Shown: positions 1-6,933 of the stretch, piece by piece
Layout: each line of letters opens with the position of its first letter
Position numbering within the stretch: position 1 is the stretch's first letter
NCBI GenBank assembly: GCA_031548365.1
Contig: JAVBRD010000008.1
Coordinates: forward strand, 62,001 to 126,000
Source of the DNA: JAVBRD01 sp031548365
GTDB lineage: Bacteria > Bacillota > Clostridia > Christensenellales > UBA1750
Direction of reading: 5' to 3'
DNA: 64,000 nt
Notes under the pieces: generated by a model
Seen by the model: only the letters and a program-made list of their open reading frames with translations
Databases searched by the model: none
Told to the model about the DNA's origin: nothing
Position numbers and translations under genes: made by a program

Positions 1-129
1 ATCGACGCGGATGTGATACAGCACGTGCTGTACGACGCGACAAAACCCGTGATGCCCCACGAAGCGGAGCGTTTTGCGCGTCTCGCGGAAGAATTCGGTC
101 TTTTATTTGACAAATCCGCGCAGGGTTAA
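1..129 (+). CDS. C-terminal end of an unidentified protein (partial)
   Basis: An open frame enters from the left edge and runs 42 codons to a TAA at 127-129. The visible tail is charged and helical in character (motif PHEAERFARLAEEFG) and ends in DKSAQG. I do not recognise the family from this fragment. The stop codon lies just before the -10 box of the next promoter, so the sigma-A promoter of the T-box leader overlaps the end of this gene. That suggests transcription of the next unit starts independently. The frame has the same GC-rich codon use as the neighbours. Confidence 0.6.
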   Translation: MDADVIQHVLYDATKPVMPHEAERFARLAEEFGLLFDKSAQG

Positions 130-135
130 TATAAT
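107..135 (+). promoter_or_regulatory. sigma-A promoter of the Met T-box leader
   Basis: TTGACA at 107-112 and TATAAT at 130-135 are separated by exactly 17 bp, a perfect consensus sigma-A promoter. It overlaps the end of the upstream reading frame. Transcription would start near 142, a few bases before the first stem of the T-box. Confidence 0.88.
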
Positions 136-147
136 AGATGTACACGC

Positions 148-383
148 GATGAAGGAAAGAGTAGCCTTTGCTTGGTCACACATCAGAGAGCCGTCGCTTG
201 GTGCGAGACGGTCGTGACGGGAAAGGGCGAACATGGCTCCGGAGCGGCTGGGCTGATTTGATTAGGCTCAGACGGACGCCCCGTTAAGGCGTAAGTCGGT
301 GTTGGCCGGCGAAGAGCCGCTTTTAGGGTGGTCAAAACATGGGTGGTACCGCGTACACACGCCCCTTGGGCGTGTTTATTTTT
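148..383 (+). promoter_or_regulatory. T-box riboswitch, predicted Met (AUG) specifier
   Basis: T-box leaders sense uncharged tRNA and switch between a terminator and an antiterminator. Visible parts in order: a GAAGGAAAGAGTAG start with the AGTA loop-E strand; AGAGAGCCG and GGTGCGAGACGG of distal stem I (186-211); GAAC followed by ATG at 233-235; the T-box core GGGTGGTACCGCG at 341-353; and an intrinsic terminator at 357-383. The Val T-box later in this window has the same GGGCGAAC-specifier-GCT layout, with GTC in the specifier position before valS. That internal comparison supports AUG here. The T-box bulge UGGU fits a tRNA with discriminator A. The downstream genes are spoIIAA-spoIIAB-sigF and then metG, so the cognate gene metG is distal. 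Confidence 0.85.
357..383 (+). terminator. Intrinsic terminator of the Met T-box
   Basis: ACACGCCC (357-364) pairs with GGGCGTGT (368-375) around a CTT loop, followed by a T-rich run (TTATTTTTG). This is the off state of the T-box switch. Confidence 0.85.
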
Positions 384-446
384 GCTTCCGCGCGGATCCT
401 GTCGTACGCAGGACAACGGTTCGACAATCCCCGCGCTCTCCCGCCA

Positions 447-474
447 CAAGGGAAACACAGCGCCGGAGCGAATT
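447..474 (+). promoter_or_regulatory. Possible sigma-H promoter of spoIIA
   Basis: Downstream of the T-box terminator, a -35-like AAGGGAAA (448-455) is followed by 11 bp and AGCGAATT (467-474). The latter matches the sigma-H -10 consensus RNNGAAWW. The -35 deviates from RNAGGAWWW at one core base and at the first purine. In Bacillus the spoIIA operon is read from a sigma-H promoter, so the position is biologically sensible. It would give a short leader before the spoIIAA ribosome binding site. By-eye match only. Confidence 0.45.
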
Positions 475-507
475 TAAGCCGGTATGTGGACAGAGCGGAG
501 GGGGAGC

Positions 508-834
508 ATGGTCAAAGCCAGGCGGAACGGAAACACGGTATGCGCGCGCATCGAGGGCGAGTTGGATCACAACAGCGCGTCCACAGTGCGCGGAGATCTG
601 GACGCGCTCATCGCGGACGAGCGGGTCAAAGCGCTTGAGATCGACTTGAGCGGCCTTGCGTTTATGGATTCATCGGGCATTGGAGTGCTGCTCGGGCGAT
701 ACAAAGAAATGGCGCGGCGCGGCGGAAAAATGGCGCTCATCGGCCCCTCGGCGCACATCGACCGCATTTTGCAGCTGAGCGGCGTTTATCAGATTATGGA
801 GAGGCGCGCGGGCGCGCAGGAGGAGAAGTCATGA
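508..834 (+). CDS. spoIIAA: Anti-sigma F factor antagonist SpoIIAA (STAS domain)
   Basis: A 108-residue single STAS-domain protein. In the sporulation partner switch, dephosphorylated SpoIIAA binds SpoIIAB and frees sigma F in the forespore. The signature MDSSGIG is at residues 53-59; the second serine aligns with the phosphorylated Ser58 of Bacillus SpoIIAA. An ATG 24 bp upstream is possible, but the ATG at 508 has an excellent GGAGGGGG ribosome binding site and gives the usual family length. The stop overlaps the start of spoIIAB (ATGA). It is the first gene after the T-box leader and the sigma-H-like promoter. Confidence 0.93.
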   Translation: MVKARRNGNTVCARIEGELDHNSASTVRGDLDALIADERVKALEIDLSGLAFMDSSGIGVLLGRYKEMARRGGKMALIGPSAHIDRILQLSGVYQIMERRAGAQEEKS

Positions 835-1289
835 GCAAAGTGGTCAACGAGATGCGCCTTGACTTTCTAGGCGTGCCCGAGAACGAGGGATTCGCGCGCG
901 TGGTCATCAGCGCGTTCACGCTCCCGCTCTCCCCCACGGTCTCCCAGATTGAGGAGATCAAGACTGCGGTAAGCGAGGCGGTCACCAACGCCATCATCCA
1001 CGGCTACGAGGGCACGCGCGGCACGGTGCGCCTTGCCGCCGCCATTTTGGAGGACCGCACGCTGTGCGTGGAGATCAAGGACGCCGGGCACGGCATCGCG
1101 GATGTGAGGCGCGCGCGCGAACCGTTCTTCACATCCCGCCCCGAGATGGAGCGCAGCGGCATGGGCTTTACGGTGATGGAGACGTTTATGGACGCGGTCG
1201 AGGTCGAGTCCTCGCCCGGGCGCGGCACGACGGTGCGGCTCCTGAAGCGCTTTCCAGAGGCTGAGGAGGACGTGGAGGAGGACGGATGA
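831..1289 (+). CDS. spoIIAB: Anti-sigma F factor / serine kinase SpoIIAB
   Basis: A 152-residue GHKL-type (HATPase) kinase that holds sigma F inactive and phosphorylates SpoIIAA. The ATP-binding boxes are visible: N box EAVTNAIIHGYEG at about residues 49-61, G1 DAGHGIAD, and the glycine-rich RSGMGFTVMETFM lid region. Length matches the family (about 145 residues). The start overlaps the spoIIAA stop and the end overlaps the sigF start, so the three genes are translationally coupled, as expected for partner-switch stoichiometry. Confidence 0.94.
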   Translation: MSKVVNEMRLDFLGVPENEGFARVVISAFTLPLSPTVSQIEEIKTAVSEAVTNAIIHGYEGTRGTVRLAAAILEDRTLCVEIKDAGHGIADVRRAREPFFTSRPEMERSGMGFTVMETFMDAVEVESSPGRGTTVRLLKRFPEAEEDVEEDG

Positions 1290-2023
1290 CCGCGCTCCCT
1301 GCACCGGCCAACAAAGCGGCGCGCACGCTTGAGCTTGTAGATGAGATCCGCCGCGGCGATGAAGCGGCGCTTGACGAAATGGTGCGGCTCCACGCGCCGC
1401 TGGTGCGCTCGATTTGCGCGCGCTTCACGGGCCGAGGGCTGGACGCGGAGGATCTCATGCAGATTGGTTCCATCGGGCTGATCAAGGCGGCGCGCGGGTT
1501 CGACCCCTCGCTCGGGTTCGCGTTCTCGACGTACGCTGTCCCGCTTGTGATGGGGGAAATGCGGCGCGCGCTGCGCGATGAGCAGCCGGTGCACGTTGCG
1601 CGTTCCATCAAGGAAAACGCGGTGATGCTATTACAAGCGCGGGAGCGGTTCCAAGAGCGGCACGGGCGCGAGGGCACGGTCGAGGAGATCGCGGCGCGCG
1701 CGGGGCTGCGCGTGGACGACGCGGTGCTGGCGCTCGGTTCTGTGCGCGCGCCTCGCTCGCTGAGCGAGCCCGTGACCGAGGAAGGCGACACGACGCTGGG
1801 CGATTCCCTGCGCGACGAAAGCGCGGAGATCCCCGGGGGAATCACCACCGATGTGCGCGACGCAGTCGGACGGCTGAACGAGCGGGAGCGGACGCTGGTC
1901 TCGCTCCGCTATTTCAAAGGTTATACACAGTGCCAGACCGCTGAATGGCTGGGCGTCTCGCAGGTGCAGGTGTCGCGCATCGAGAAAAAGGCGCTGGAGA
2001 AGCTCAGGGGGCAGCTGGCGTAA
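1286..2023 (+). CDS. sigF: RNA polymerase sporulation sigma factor F
   Basis: A 245-residue sigma-70 family factor with regions 2, 3 and 4. Region 2 includes GLDAEDLMQIGSIGLIKA and FSTYAVPLVMGEMRR; region 4 ends with the helix-turn-helix GYTQCQTAEWLGVSQVQVSRIEKKAL. Position directly after spoIIAA-spoIIAB identifies it as sigma F, the first forespore-specific factor, rather than sigma G or sigma B. The start overlaps spoIIAB by an ATGA. The 83 bp to metG contain no obvious terminator, so readthrough into metG is likely. Confidence 0.93.
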   Translation: MTALPAPANKAARTLELVDEIRRGDEAALDEMVRLHAPLVRSICARFTGRGLDAEDLMQIGSIGLIKAARGFDPSLGFAFSTYAVPLVMGEMRRALRDEQPVHVARSIKENAVMLLQARERFQERHGREGTVEEIAARAGLRVDDAVLALGSVRAPRSLSEPVTEEGDTTLGDSLRDESAEIPGGITTDVRDAVGRLNERERTLVSLRYFKGYTQCQTAEWLGVSQVQVSRIEKKALEKLRGQLA

Positions 2024-2106
2024 AGAGGAGGCGCGTTTCCCGCATATCCGAGCAAGAACGGTTCACCCGGAGGCGACCCGTATCCTAAATAAAAAGGATG
2101 ATTTTC

Positions 2107-4077
2107 ATGGCGAAAAAAACGTTCTACATGACCACACCGATCTACTACCCGAGCAACAAACTCCACATCGGCAACGCGTACTGCACGACGGCGGCCGACG
2201 TGATGTGCCGATTCAAAAAGCAGACGGGCCACGATGTGTATTTCCTGACGGGGACGGATGAGCACGGTCAAAAGATTGAGAGGCGCGCGAAGGAAACGGG
2301 CGTGACACCCATCGCTTATGTCGACGAGATCGTGGCGGGCATCAAGTCGCTGTGGAAACTGATGGACATCGAATATGACGACTTCATCCGCACGACGGAG
2401 CCGCGCCACGAACGCGTTGTGCAAAAAATCTTCAAGGAGCTTTACGACCGCGGGCACATCTACAAGTCCGAGTATTCGGGCTGGTACTGCACGCCATGCG
2501 AGACGTTCTTCACCGAAACGCAGGCCAAAGACGGCAAGTGCCCAGATTGTGGCGCGCCTGTTGAAAAAACGCAAGAGGAGGCGTACTTCCTCGCGCTGTC
2601 AAAATATCAGGACTGGCTGATCGAGTACATCGAAAAGAACCCGGGCTTTATTGAGCCGCAAAGCCGCGCCAACGAGATGCTCGCTAACTTCCTTCGTCCC
2701 GGCCTCGAAGACTTGTGCGTAACGCGCACATCGTTTACATGGGGTGTGCCCGTGACGTTTGATGAAAAGCATGTCGTGTACGTGTGGATCGACGCGCTGT
2801 CAAACTACATCACCGCGCTCGGTTACGGCTCGGACGACACAACGCTTTACGACAAATACTGGCCGGCCGACATCCACTTAGTGGGCAAGGAGATCGTGCG
2901 CTTCCACACGGTCATCTGGCCGATTCTGCTCAAGATGCTGGACTTGCCGTTGCCGAAAAAGATTTTCGGGCACGGCTGGCTTGTGCTTGAGGGCGGCGTG
3001 AAAATGAGCAAGTCGAAGGGCAACGTCATCGACCCCGTCGTGTTGTGCGACCGCTACGGCACGGACGCCATCCGCTATTTTTTGATGAGGGAGACGCCGT
3101 TCGGCTCGGACGGCATGTTCTCCAACGAAGCGCTCTTAAGCCGCATCAACAGCGATCTGGCCAACGACCTCGGCAATCTGCTCTCACGCACGGTTGCCAT
3201 GATTGAAAAGTACGAGAGAAGCCTTGTCCCCGTGTGCGGGGAGCTCACTTCGCTTGAGAGCGACATTGCCGCGCTGACCGCCGCGCTGCCCGCTGTGGTC
3301 GAGGCGCACATGAATAAACTACAGTTTTCGCTCGCCCTCGCCGAGATCTGGAAGCTGGTGGGCGCGGCCAACCGCTACATCGACTTAACGCAGCCGTGGA
3401 CGCTCGTCAAGACCGAGGAGGGTAAGCTCCGCCTTAAGACCGTACTTTACACGCTTGCGGAGGCGTGCCGCGTGATCGCCATCCTTGTGGGGCCCACCAT
3501 GCCCTCCGTTCCCGCGCGGGTGTTTGAGCAGCTGGGCGTGACGAACGAGGCGCTCAAGACGTGGGATTCGGTCGCGTTCGGACGCCTGCCCTCGGGGATC
3601 AAGGTCGCAAAGGGCGCGGCGCTTTTCCCGCGCATCGACATCGTCAAGGATTTGGGGGAGCTCGAAGCGCTGCTGCCCGCGAAGACGACCGCGGAATCCG
3701 CCCCTGCTCCCGCGCCATCACCGGCAAAGCAAGCAAAACCGGAGGGCGTCGCGCTCATCTCCATAGACGAATTTTTCAAAACCCAGCTCAAGGTTGCGCG
3801 CGTGACGGAAGCGGCTGAGGTTGAAAAATCCGACAAGCTTCTCAAGCTCACGCTGAGCGTGGGGGACGAGACGCGAACGGTGGTCAGCGGCATCGCCAAG
3901 TGGTACTCGCCCGATCAAATGATCGGCAAACTGGTCGTGCTTGTGGCCAACCTCCAGCCCGCCAAGCTGCGCGGCGTACTCTCCGAGGGAATGATCCTCT
4001 GCGCCAGCGACGACAAGGGCAACCTCCGGCTGGTGACGCCCGATGGAGACATCCAAAGCGGTTCCGAAGTCGGCTAG
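2107..4077 (+). CDS. metG: Methionyl-tRNA synthetase with C-terminal tRNA-binding domain
   Basis: A 656-residue class I aminoacyl-tRNA synthetase charging tRNA-Met. The HIGH-type motif is LHIGNA (residues 19-24) and the KMSKS motif is KMSKSKGN near residue 299. Cysteines CTPC and CPDCG form the zinc knuckle of the connective domain. The last ~110 residues, after a Pro/Ala-rich linker, are an OB-fold tRNA-binding domain. The frame opens at an ATG at 2098, but AAAAAGGATG is well placed for the ATG at 2107, which gives the family-like start MAKKTFYMTTPIYY. It is the last gene of the transcript that begins with the Met-specifier T-box, although three sporulation genes intervene. Confidence 0.95.
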   Translation: MAKKTFYMTTPIYYPSNKLHIGNAYCTTAADVMCRFKKQTGHDVYFLTGTDEHGQKIERRAKETGVTPIAYVDEIVAGIKSLWKLMDIEYDDFIRTTEPRHERVVQKIFKELYDRGHIYKSEYSGWYCTPCETFFTETQAKDGKCPDCGAPVEKTQEEAYFLALSKYQDWLIEYIEKNPGFIEPQSRANEMLANFLRPGLEDLCVTRTSFTWGVPVTFDEKHVVYVWIDALSNYITALGYGSDDTTLYDKYWPADIHLVGKEIVRFHTVIWPILLKMLDLPLPKKIFGHGWLVLEGGVKMSKSKGNVIDPVVLCDRYGTDAIRYFLMRETPFGSDGMFSNEALLSRINSDLANDLGNLLSRTVAMIEKYERSLVPVCGELTSLESDIAALTAALPAVVEAHMNKLQFSLALAEIWKLVGAANRYIDLTQPWTLVKTEEGKLRLKTVLYTLAEACRVIAILVGPTMPSVPARVFEQLGVTNEALKTWDSVAFGRLPSGIKVAKGAALFPRIDIVKDLGELEALLPAKTTAESAPAPAPSPAKQAKPEGVALISIDEFFKTQLKVARVTEAAEVEKSDKLLKLTLSVGDETRTVVSGIAKWYSPDQMIGKLVVLVANLQPAKLRGVLSEGMILCASDDKGNLRLVTPDGDIQSGSEVG

Positions 4078-4411
4078 GCGCATAAGAACTTCGCGAGCCA
4101 TTGGCCCGGCGCTGGTGGATACTTAACCTCCGTCATCAGGATAAGGCATAGGGTATGTGCTGCGCTCCCCTTAAAGTAGACAGTGGAAAACAAAACCACT
4201 AAGACTTTGAGGGGAGTATTTTGATGAAAAACAGCTTTGAACAGCAGATAGCAGTAGTTGATCGGCGTTTTGCGGCAGAACCAGCATCAATGTCGCGCCC
4301 GAGCAATAAGGGGTACATGGGCAGACCATGGACGAATCGGTGTGGTTGTACAGGGTGCGAGAAGCGGCCGGCCTACTTGCAGGCAAAAAGAACAGGAAAT
4401 GTCCGCTGGAA

Positions 4412-4456
4412 CAACACAAGCAGGGCTGCCAAACTCAGGCGGTCCTGCTTGTGTTG
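4412..4456. repeat. Long inverted repeat
   Basis: CAACACAAGCAGG (4412-4424) is perfectly repeated in inverse as CCTGCTTGTGTTG (4444-4456). Pairing continues inward (GCTGCC with GGCGGT using wobble pairs) to a seven-base loop AAACTCA, giving a stem of about 19 bp. It may be part of a decayed element or a structured RNA end. Confidence 0.6.
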
Positions 4457-4476
4457 CTGTCATCAATCTATGTCGG

Positions 4477-4504
4477 CGAAAAGCCCACGCTCTCGGGCTT
4501 TTCG
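4477..4504. terminator. Intrinsic terminator between metG and the ferritin-like gene
   Basis: CGAAAAGCCC (4477-4486) pairs perfectly with GGGCTTTTCG (4495-4504) around an eight-base loop. With an A-run on one side and a T-run on the other it could work in both directions, for metG on the plus strand and for the converging minus-strand gene. Confidence 0.6.
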
Positions 4505-4542
4505 CCCGGATCAAAAGACGCTCGTAGAACCATTTGAGGAAA

Positions 4543-5784
4543 CTACTTCGTCCGCGCGACAGACACGTCGTCCGCTTTGCGGTTGGTCAGCGCGGGCACG
4601 GGGTTGGGCGAAACCTCCGCGCGGTAATCCTCGCCGCGCTGCTCAATGCGCTTGCCGATGACAATGTGGCTGGGCACGATGTCCCCGTTGCCGTTGACCT
4701 GGCGTTGATAGCTAAAGAAATCGGCGTTTTGCGGCAGATCATGGACGTTTTTGTACTGCTCGCGATCCTGTGTCTGGTCGATCTGATCGCGGAGTACCTG
4801 CCGCACGTAGTCCCGCGTGTCATGGAACTGAAGGAGCTTGGGGAATGTGGGGGTCACGACTTGCCGCCAATCCTTGTTTTCATGCTTGGAGAGCAGTTCC
4901 GCCGCCTTATGCAGATGGGCGATCTCCATGTTCAGGTGCATCTCCCAGACGGATTTTACGTTCGCATCGAGCTCGTCCTGGTAGAACGAATAGTAGAGAT
5001 AGCACTCCATATACTCGTGCAAAAGCAGGCTCTCAAGCCACGTCATCGAGGGGTCAAGCAGGGATCCGTAGTGGCTGACGTGCTGCTCCTCAATCAGACC
5101 GATCTCCATGTACAGCGCGCGGCCCACGTCGTTTGCGTACGCGTTGCCGATGTTCATGTAGAAGTTCATGGTCTGCTGCTCGCCCGCTGTGATGATGAGC
5201 GTATTGAGCTTTGTGCGGATGTCGGCGGTCTTGGCATCAATGTGGCGCTTGACGGAGTCCATCGGATAGCGGTGTTCGGCCAGCGTCGGACGTCCGGGCG
5301 TGATTTCCACATAGCTGCGGATGAGCTGGTGCGCGGGTATGTTCGCGTCCATGTCCAGGAGGTTCGCGTAGCGGTAGAGGTGGTCAAAATCCTCGAGCAG
5401 CGCGAAATCGAGCGCCTGCTTGACGTAGACGTCGGGTTCGTTTTCCGCAAGCCAGGCCGTCAGGTCCACGGCAACGTGCTCAAAGCCGATCGTCGTTTCG
5501 AGCTGCGTCTCATCCAGCGGTTTGAGCCAGTTGACGTGCTTTTGCTGATGCTGCTCCATGCGCCTCAGGCGCGCGAGTTCGCGTCTGATATCGTTGTCGG
5601 GGCAGTGGCGGTGGAACTGGTGCGAGAACATGGCGGCCTCGACTTCAATGCCGTTCATCAGGATGATGCGGATCTTCGTGTAGGGATCGGCCTCGTGCTT
5701 GTTGTAGGGTGTGGGATACATGGTTTTCCAGTCCATAAAGCCATCGTCCAGGCACATGGGCTTTTCGTCGAAGGGTGAGAACAT
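4543..5784 (-). CDS. Tandem ferritin-like (putative di-iron) protein of unknown role
   Basis: A 413-residue protein rich in Glu and His placed on helices. Candidate metal ligands include EVEAAMFSHQFHRH, MEQHQQKH and LLEDFDHLY in the first half, and LIEEQHVSHY, HEYMECYLYY and MEIAHLHKA in the second half. Repeated E-x-x-H patterns suggest two ferritin/rubrerythrin-like four-helix bundles in one chain. No signal peptide or membrane segment is seen. The frame opens further upstream, but the ATG at 5782-5784 has GGAGGC at the right distance. It is a single gene next to tRNA-Val. A role in iron handling or peroxide/oxygen defence is an inference from the fold; the specific family is not identified. 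Confidence 0.65.
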   Translation of the reverse strand: MFSPFDEKPMCLDDGFMDWKTMYPTPYNKHEADPYTKIRIILMNGIEVEAAMFSHQFHRHCPDNDIRRELARLRRMEQHQQKHVNWLKPLDETQLETTIGFEHVAVDLTAWLAENEPDVYVKQALDFALLEDFDHLYRYANLLDMDANIPAHQLIRSYVEITPGRPTLAEHRYPMDSVKRHIDAKTADIRTKLNTLIITAGEQQTMNFYMNIGNAYANDVGRALYMEIGLIEEQHVSHYGSLLDPSMTWLESLLLHEYMECYLYYSFYQDELDANVKSVWEMHLNMEIAHLHKAAELLSKHENKDWRQVVTPTFPKLLQFHDTRDYVRQVLRDQIDQTQDREQYKNVHDLPQNADFFSYQRQVNGNGDIVPSHIVIGKRIEQRGEDYRAEVSPNPVPALTNRKADDVSVARTK

Positions 5785-5891
5785 CGCGATGCCTCCAATA
5801 CCATTTTTAGTAGTATGGAGACAGGAACACAAAGCATACGCAAATTCGTGTTCAAACGGACGTCTAGGGCGTATCGCGAAACCGGAACGAC

Positions 5892-5922
5892 AAAAAACCC
5901 GCTGAGCCGTTCGCTCGCGGGC
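5892..5922 (-). terminator. Terminator after tRNA-Val
   Basis: On the minus strand CCCGC-GAGC pairs with GCTC-GCGGG and is followed by six T residues. It lies directly downstream of the tRNA. Confidence 0.8.
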
Positions 5923-5927
5923 TTCTG

Positions 5928-6004
5928 TGGTGGGGTTAAATGGGCTCGAACCATCGACCTCAACGATGTCAACGTTGCGCTCTAGCCAACTGAGCTATAA
6001 CCCC
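5928..6004 (-). tRNA. tRNA-Val (anticodon GAC)
   Basis: The minus strand folds into a 77-nt cloverleaf. The acceptor GGGGTTA pairs with TAACCCC, followed by discriminator A and an encoded CCA. The D arm contains AGCTCAGTTGG. The anticodon stem CAACG/CGTTG holds loop TTGACAT (anticodon GAC, plus-strand 5968-5970), and the T arm has GGTTCGAGCC. GAC reads the codon GUC, which is exactly the specifier of the valS T-box at 37853-37855. It has its own promoter and terminator. Confidence 0.95.
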
Positions 6005-6018
6005 GCACGCAAGATCAT

Positions 6019-6046
6019 ATTATACATATTTTTTTCAGAATTGCAA
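6019..6046 (-). promoter_or_regulatory. Promoter of tRNA-Val
   Basis: On the minus strand TTGCAA (6041-6046) and TATAAT (6019-6024) are separated by 16 bp, 15 bp upstream of the mature tRNA 5' end. Confidence 0.7.
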
Positions 6047-6074
6047 GCCTCAATTTTGAAAGGGCAGGATTTGC

Positions 6075-6103
6075 TTGTTTTGAGCGCGGGAATTGGATAT
6101 AAT
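6075..6103 (+). promoter_or_regulatory. Promoter of the hydrolase-murF-ddl group
   Basis: TTGTTT (6075-6080) and a perfect TATAAT (6098-6103) are 17 bp apart, with the start codon at 6157. It is back to back with the tRNA promoter. Confidence 0.7.
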
Positions 6104-6156
6104 GAAGAGAATACGACTTAATGCAAAGGCATAGTTTGGCAAGAGGAGGTGCGGTC

Positions 6157-6933
6157 ATGTGGGTGAAAGCCGGGGGTGTGCCGGTGTGGGCGGAACAATG
6201 CGGGCCATCGGGCGACAGCGCCGCGCGCGATGTGCTCTTGCTGCACGGCTGGGGATGCAGGATTGACACCATGGCCAAGCTTGCCGCGGCGCTTGCCAAG
6301 GATTTTCGTGTAACGGTTATCGACTTCCCCGGCCATGGCAAATCGCCTGAACCGCCCGAGCCGTGGAGCGTGACGGAGTACGCGGCCATGACCGCCGAGG
6401 TGATTTGCGCGCTGGGGATCGCTCCATGCGATGTCGTGGCGCACTCATTCGGGGGACGCGTGACCATTTTGCTTGGATCAAAGTATTCGGATCTCATCCG
6501 CTCCGCACTCATCACGGGGGGAGCGGGTCTCATCCCCAAGATGACATTCAAGCGTTGTTTGCGCAAGATCGCCTATGCGTTGTTTCGCGCGATCTCACGT
6601 GTTCTGCCTGGATCGGACAAAATCAAAGCGCGGCTGGCCAAGCGGTTTGGGTCGAGCGACTACAACGCGCTGGGCGATCGCATGAAAAAAACGTTTGTTC
6701 GTGTGGTCAATCAGGATCTGCGCCCGTTTTTGTCGGGTTTTTTGCCGCCCGCGCTCCTTGTCTGGGGTGGGAACGACAAGGAGACGCCGCTCTGGTTCGG
6801 TCAAACGATGGAAAAGGAAATGCCCGATGCCAAACTGGTTGTGTTTGAAGGCGCGGGACACTTTGCGTTTCTGGAACAATCCGACCGCTTTGCGGGAGTG
6901 GCTTTGGCTTTTCTGAAAGGGGAGAGCGCTTGA
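6157..6933 (+). CDS. Alpha/beta-hydrolase fold protein
   Basis: A 258-residue alpha/beta hydrolase. The catalytic triad is readable: nucleophile serine in AHSFGG, aspartate in WGGNDKETP, and histidine in GAGHFAFLE near the C-terminus. The oxyanion segment is LLLHGWGC. The substrate cannot be told; family members include esterases and lactonases. The ATG at 6157 is preferred over one at 6121 because of the AGAGGAGGT ribosome binding site. Its stop overlaps the start of the MurF-like gene (ATCTGG region, 4-bp overlap), placing it in the same operon as two peptidoglycan precursor genes. No signal peptide, so it is probably cytosolic. Confidence 0.85.
   Translation: MWVKAGGVPVWAEQCGPSGDSAARDVLLLHGWGCRIDTMAKLAAALAKDFRVTVIDFPGHGKSPEPPEPWSVTEYAAMTAEVICALGIAPCDVVAHSFGGRVTILLGSKYSDLIRSALITGGAGLIPKMTFKRCLRKIAYALFRAISRVLPGSDKIKARLAKRFGSSDYNALGDRMKKTFVRVVNQDLRPFLSGFLPPALLVWGGNDKETPLWFGQTMEKEMPDAKLVVFEGAGHFAFLEQSDRFAGVALAFLKGESA

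Larger units (their letters stand above)
4078..4542. other. Gene-free decayed stretch with several long hairpins
   Basis: No credible gene is seen here. Short open frames occupy all phases but show no recognisable protein. The DNA is less GC-rich than its surroundings and carries an imperfect inverted repeat at 4165-4216 (CTCCCCTTAAAGT against ACTTTGAGGGGAG) resembling the end of an insertion sequence. Immediately after it comes GGGGAGTATTTTGATG, which could be the remains of a start region. A long hairpin (4412-4456) and a terminator (4477-4504) follow. My best reading is the relic of a small mobile element; this is inference. Confidence 0.35.

Noticed and set aside
148..383. Reading the first T-box specifier as Ala (GCU), Gly (GGC) or Ser (UCC)
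   Set aside because: These triplets do not occupy the position that GTC has in the valS leader relative to GAAC; AUG does, and metG is the synthetase downstream.
4534..5778. 414-codon open frame on the plus strand opposite the ferritin-like gene
   Set aside because: Only the minus-strand frame has a good ribosome site at a sensible start and helix-type Glu/His motifs. The plus frame is Val/Arg/Leu-rich antisense.
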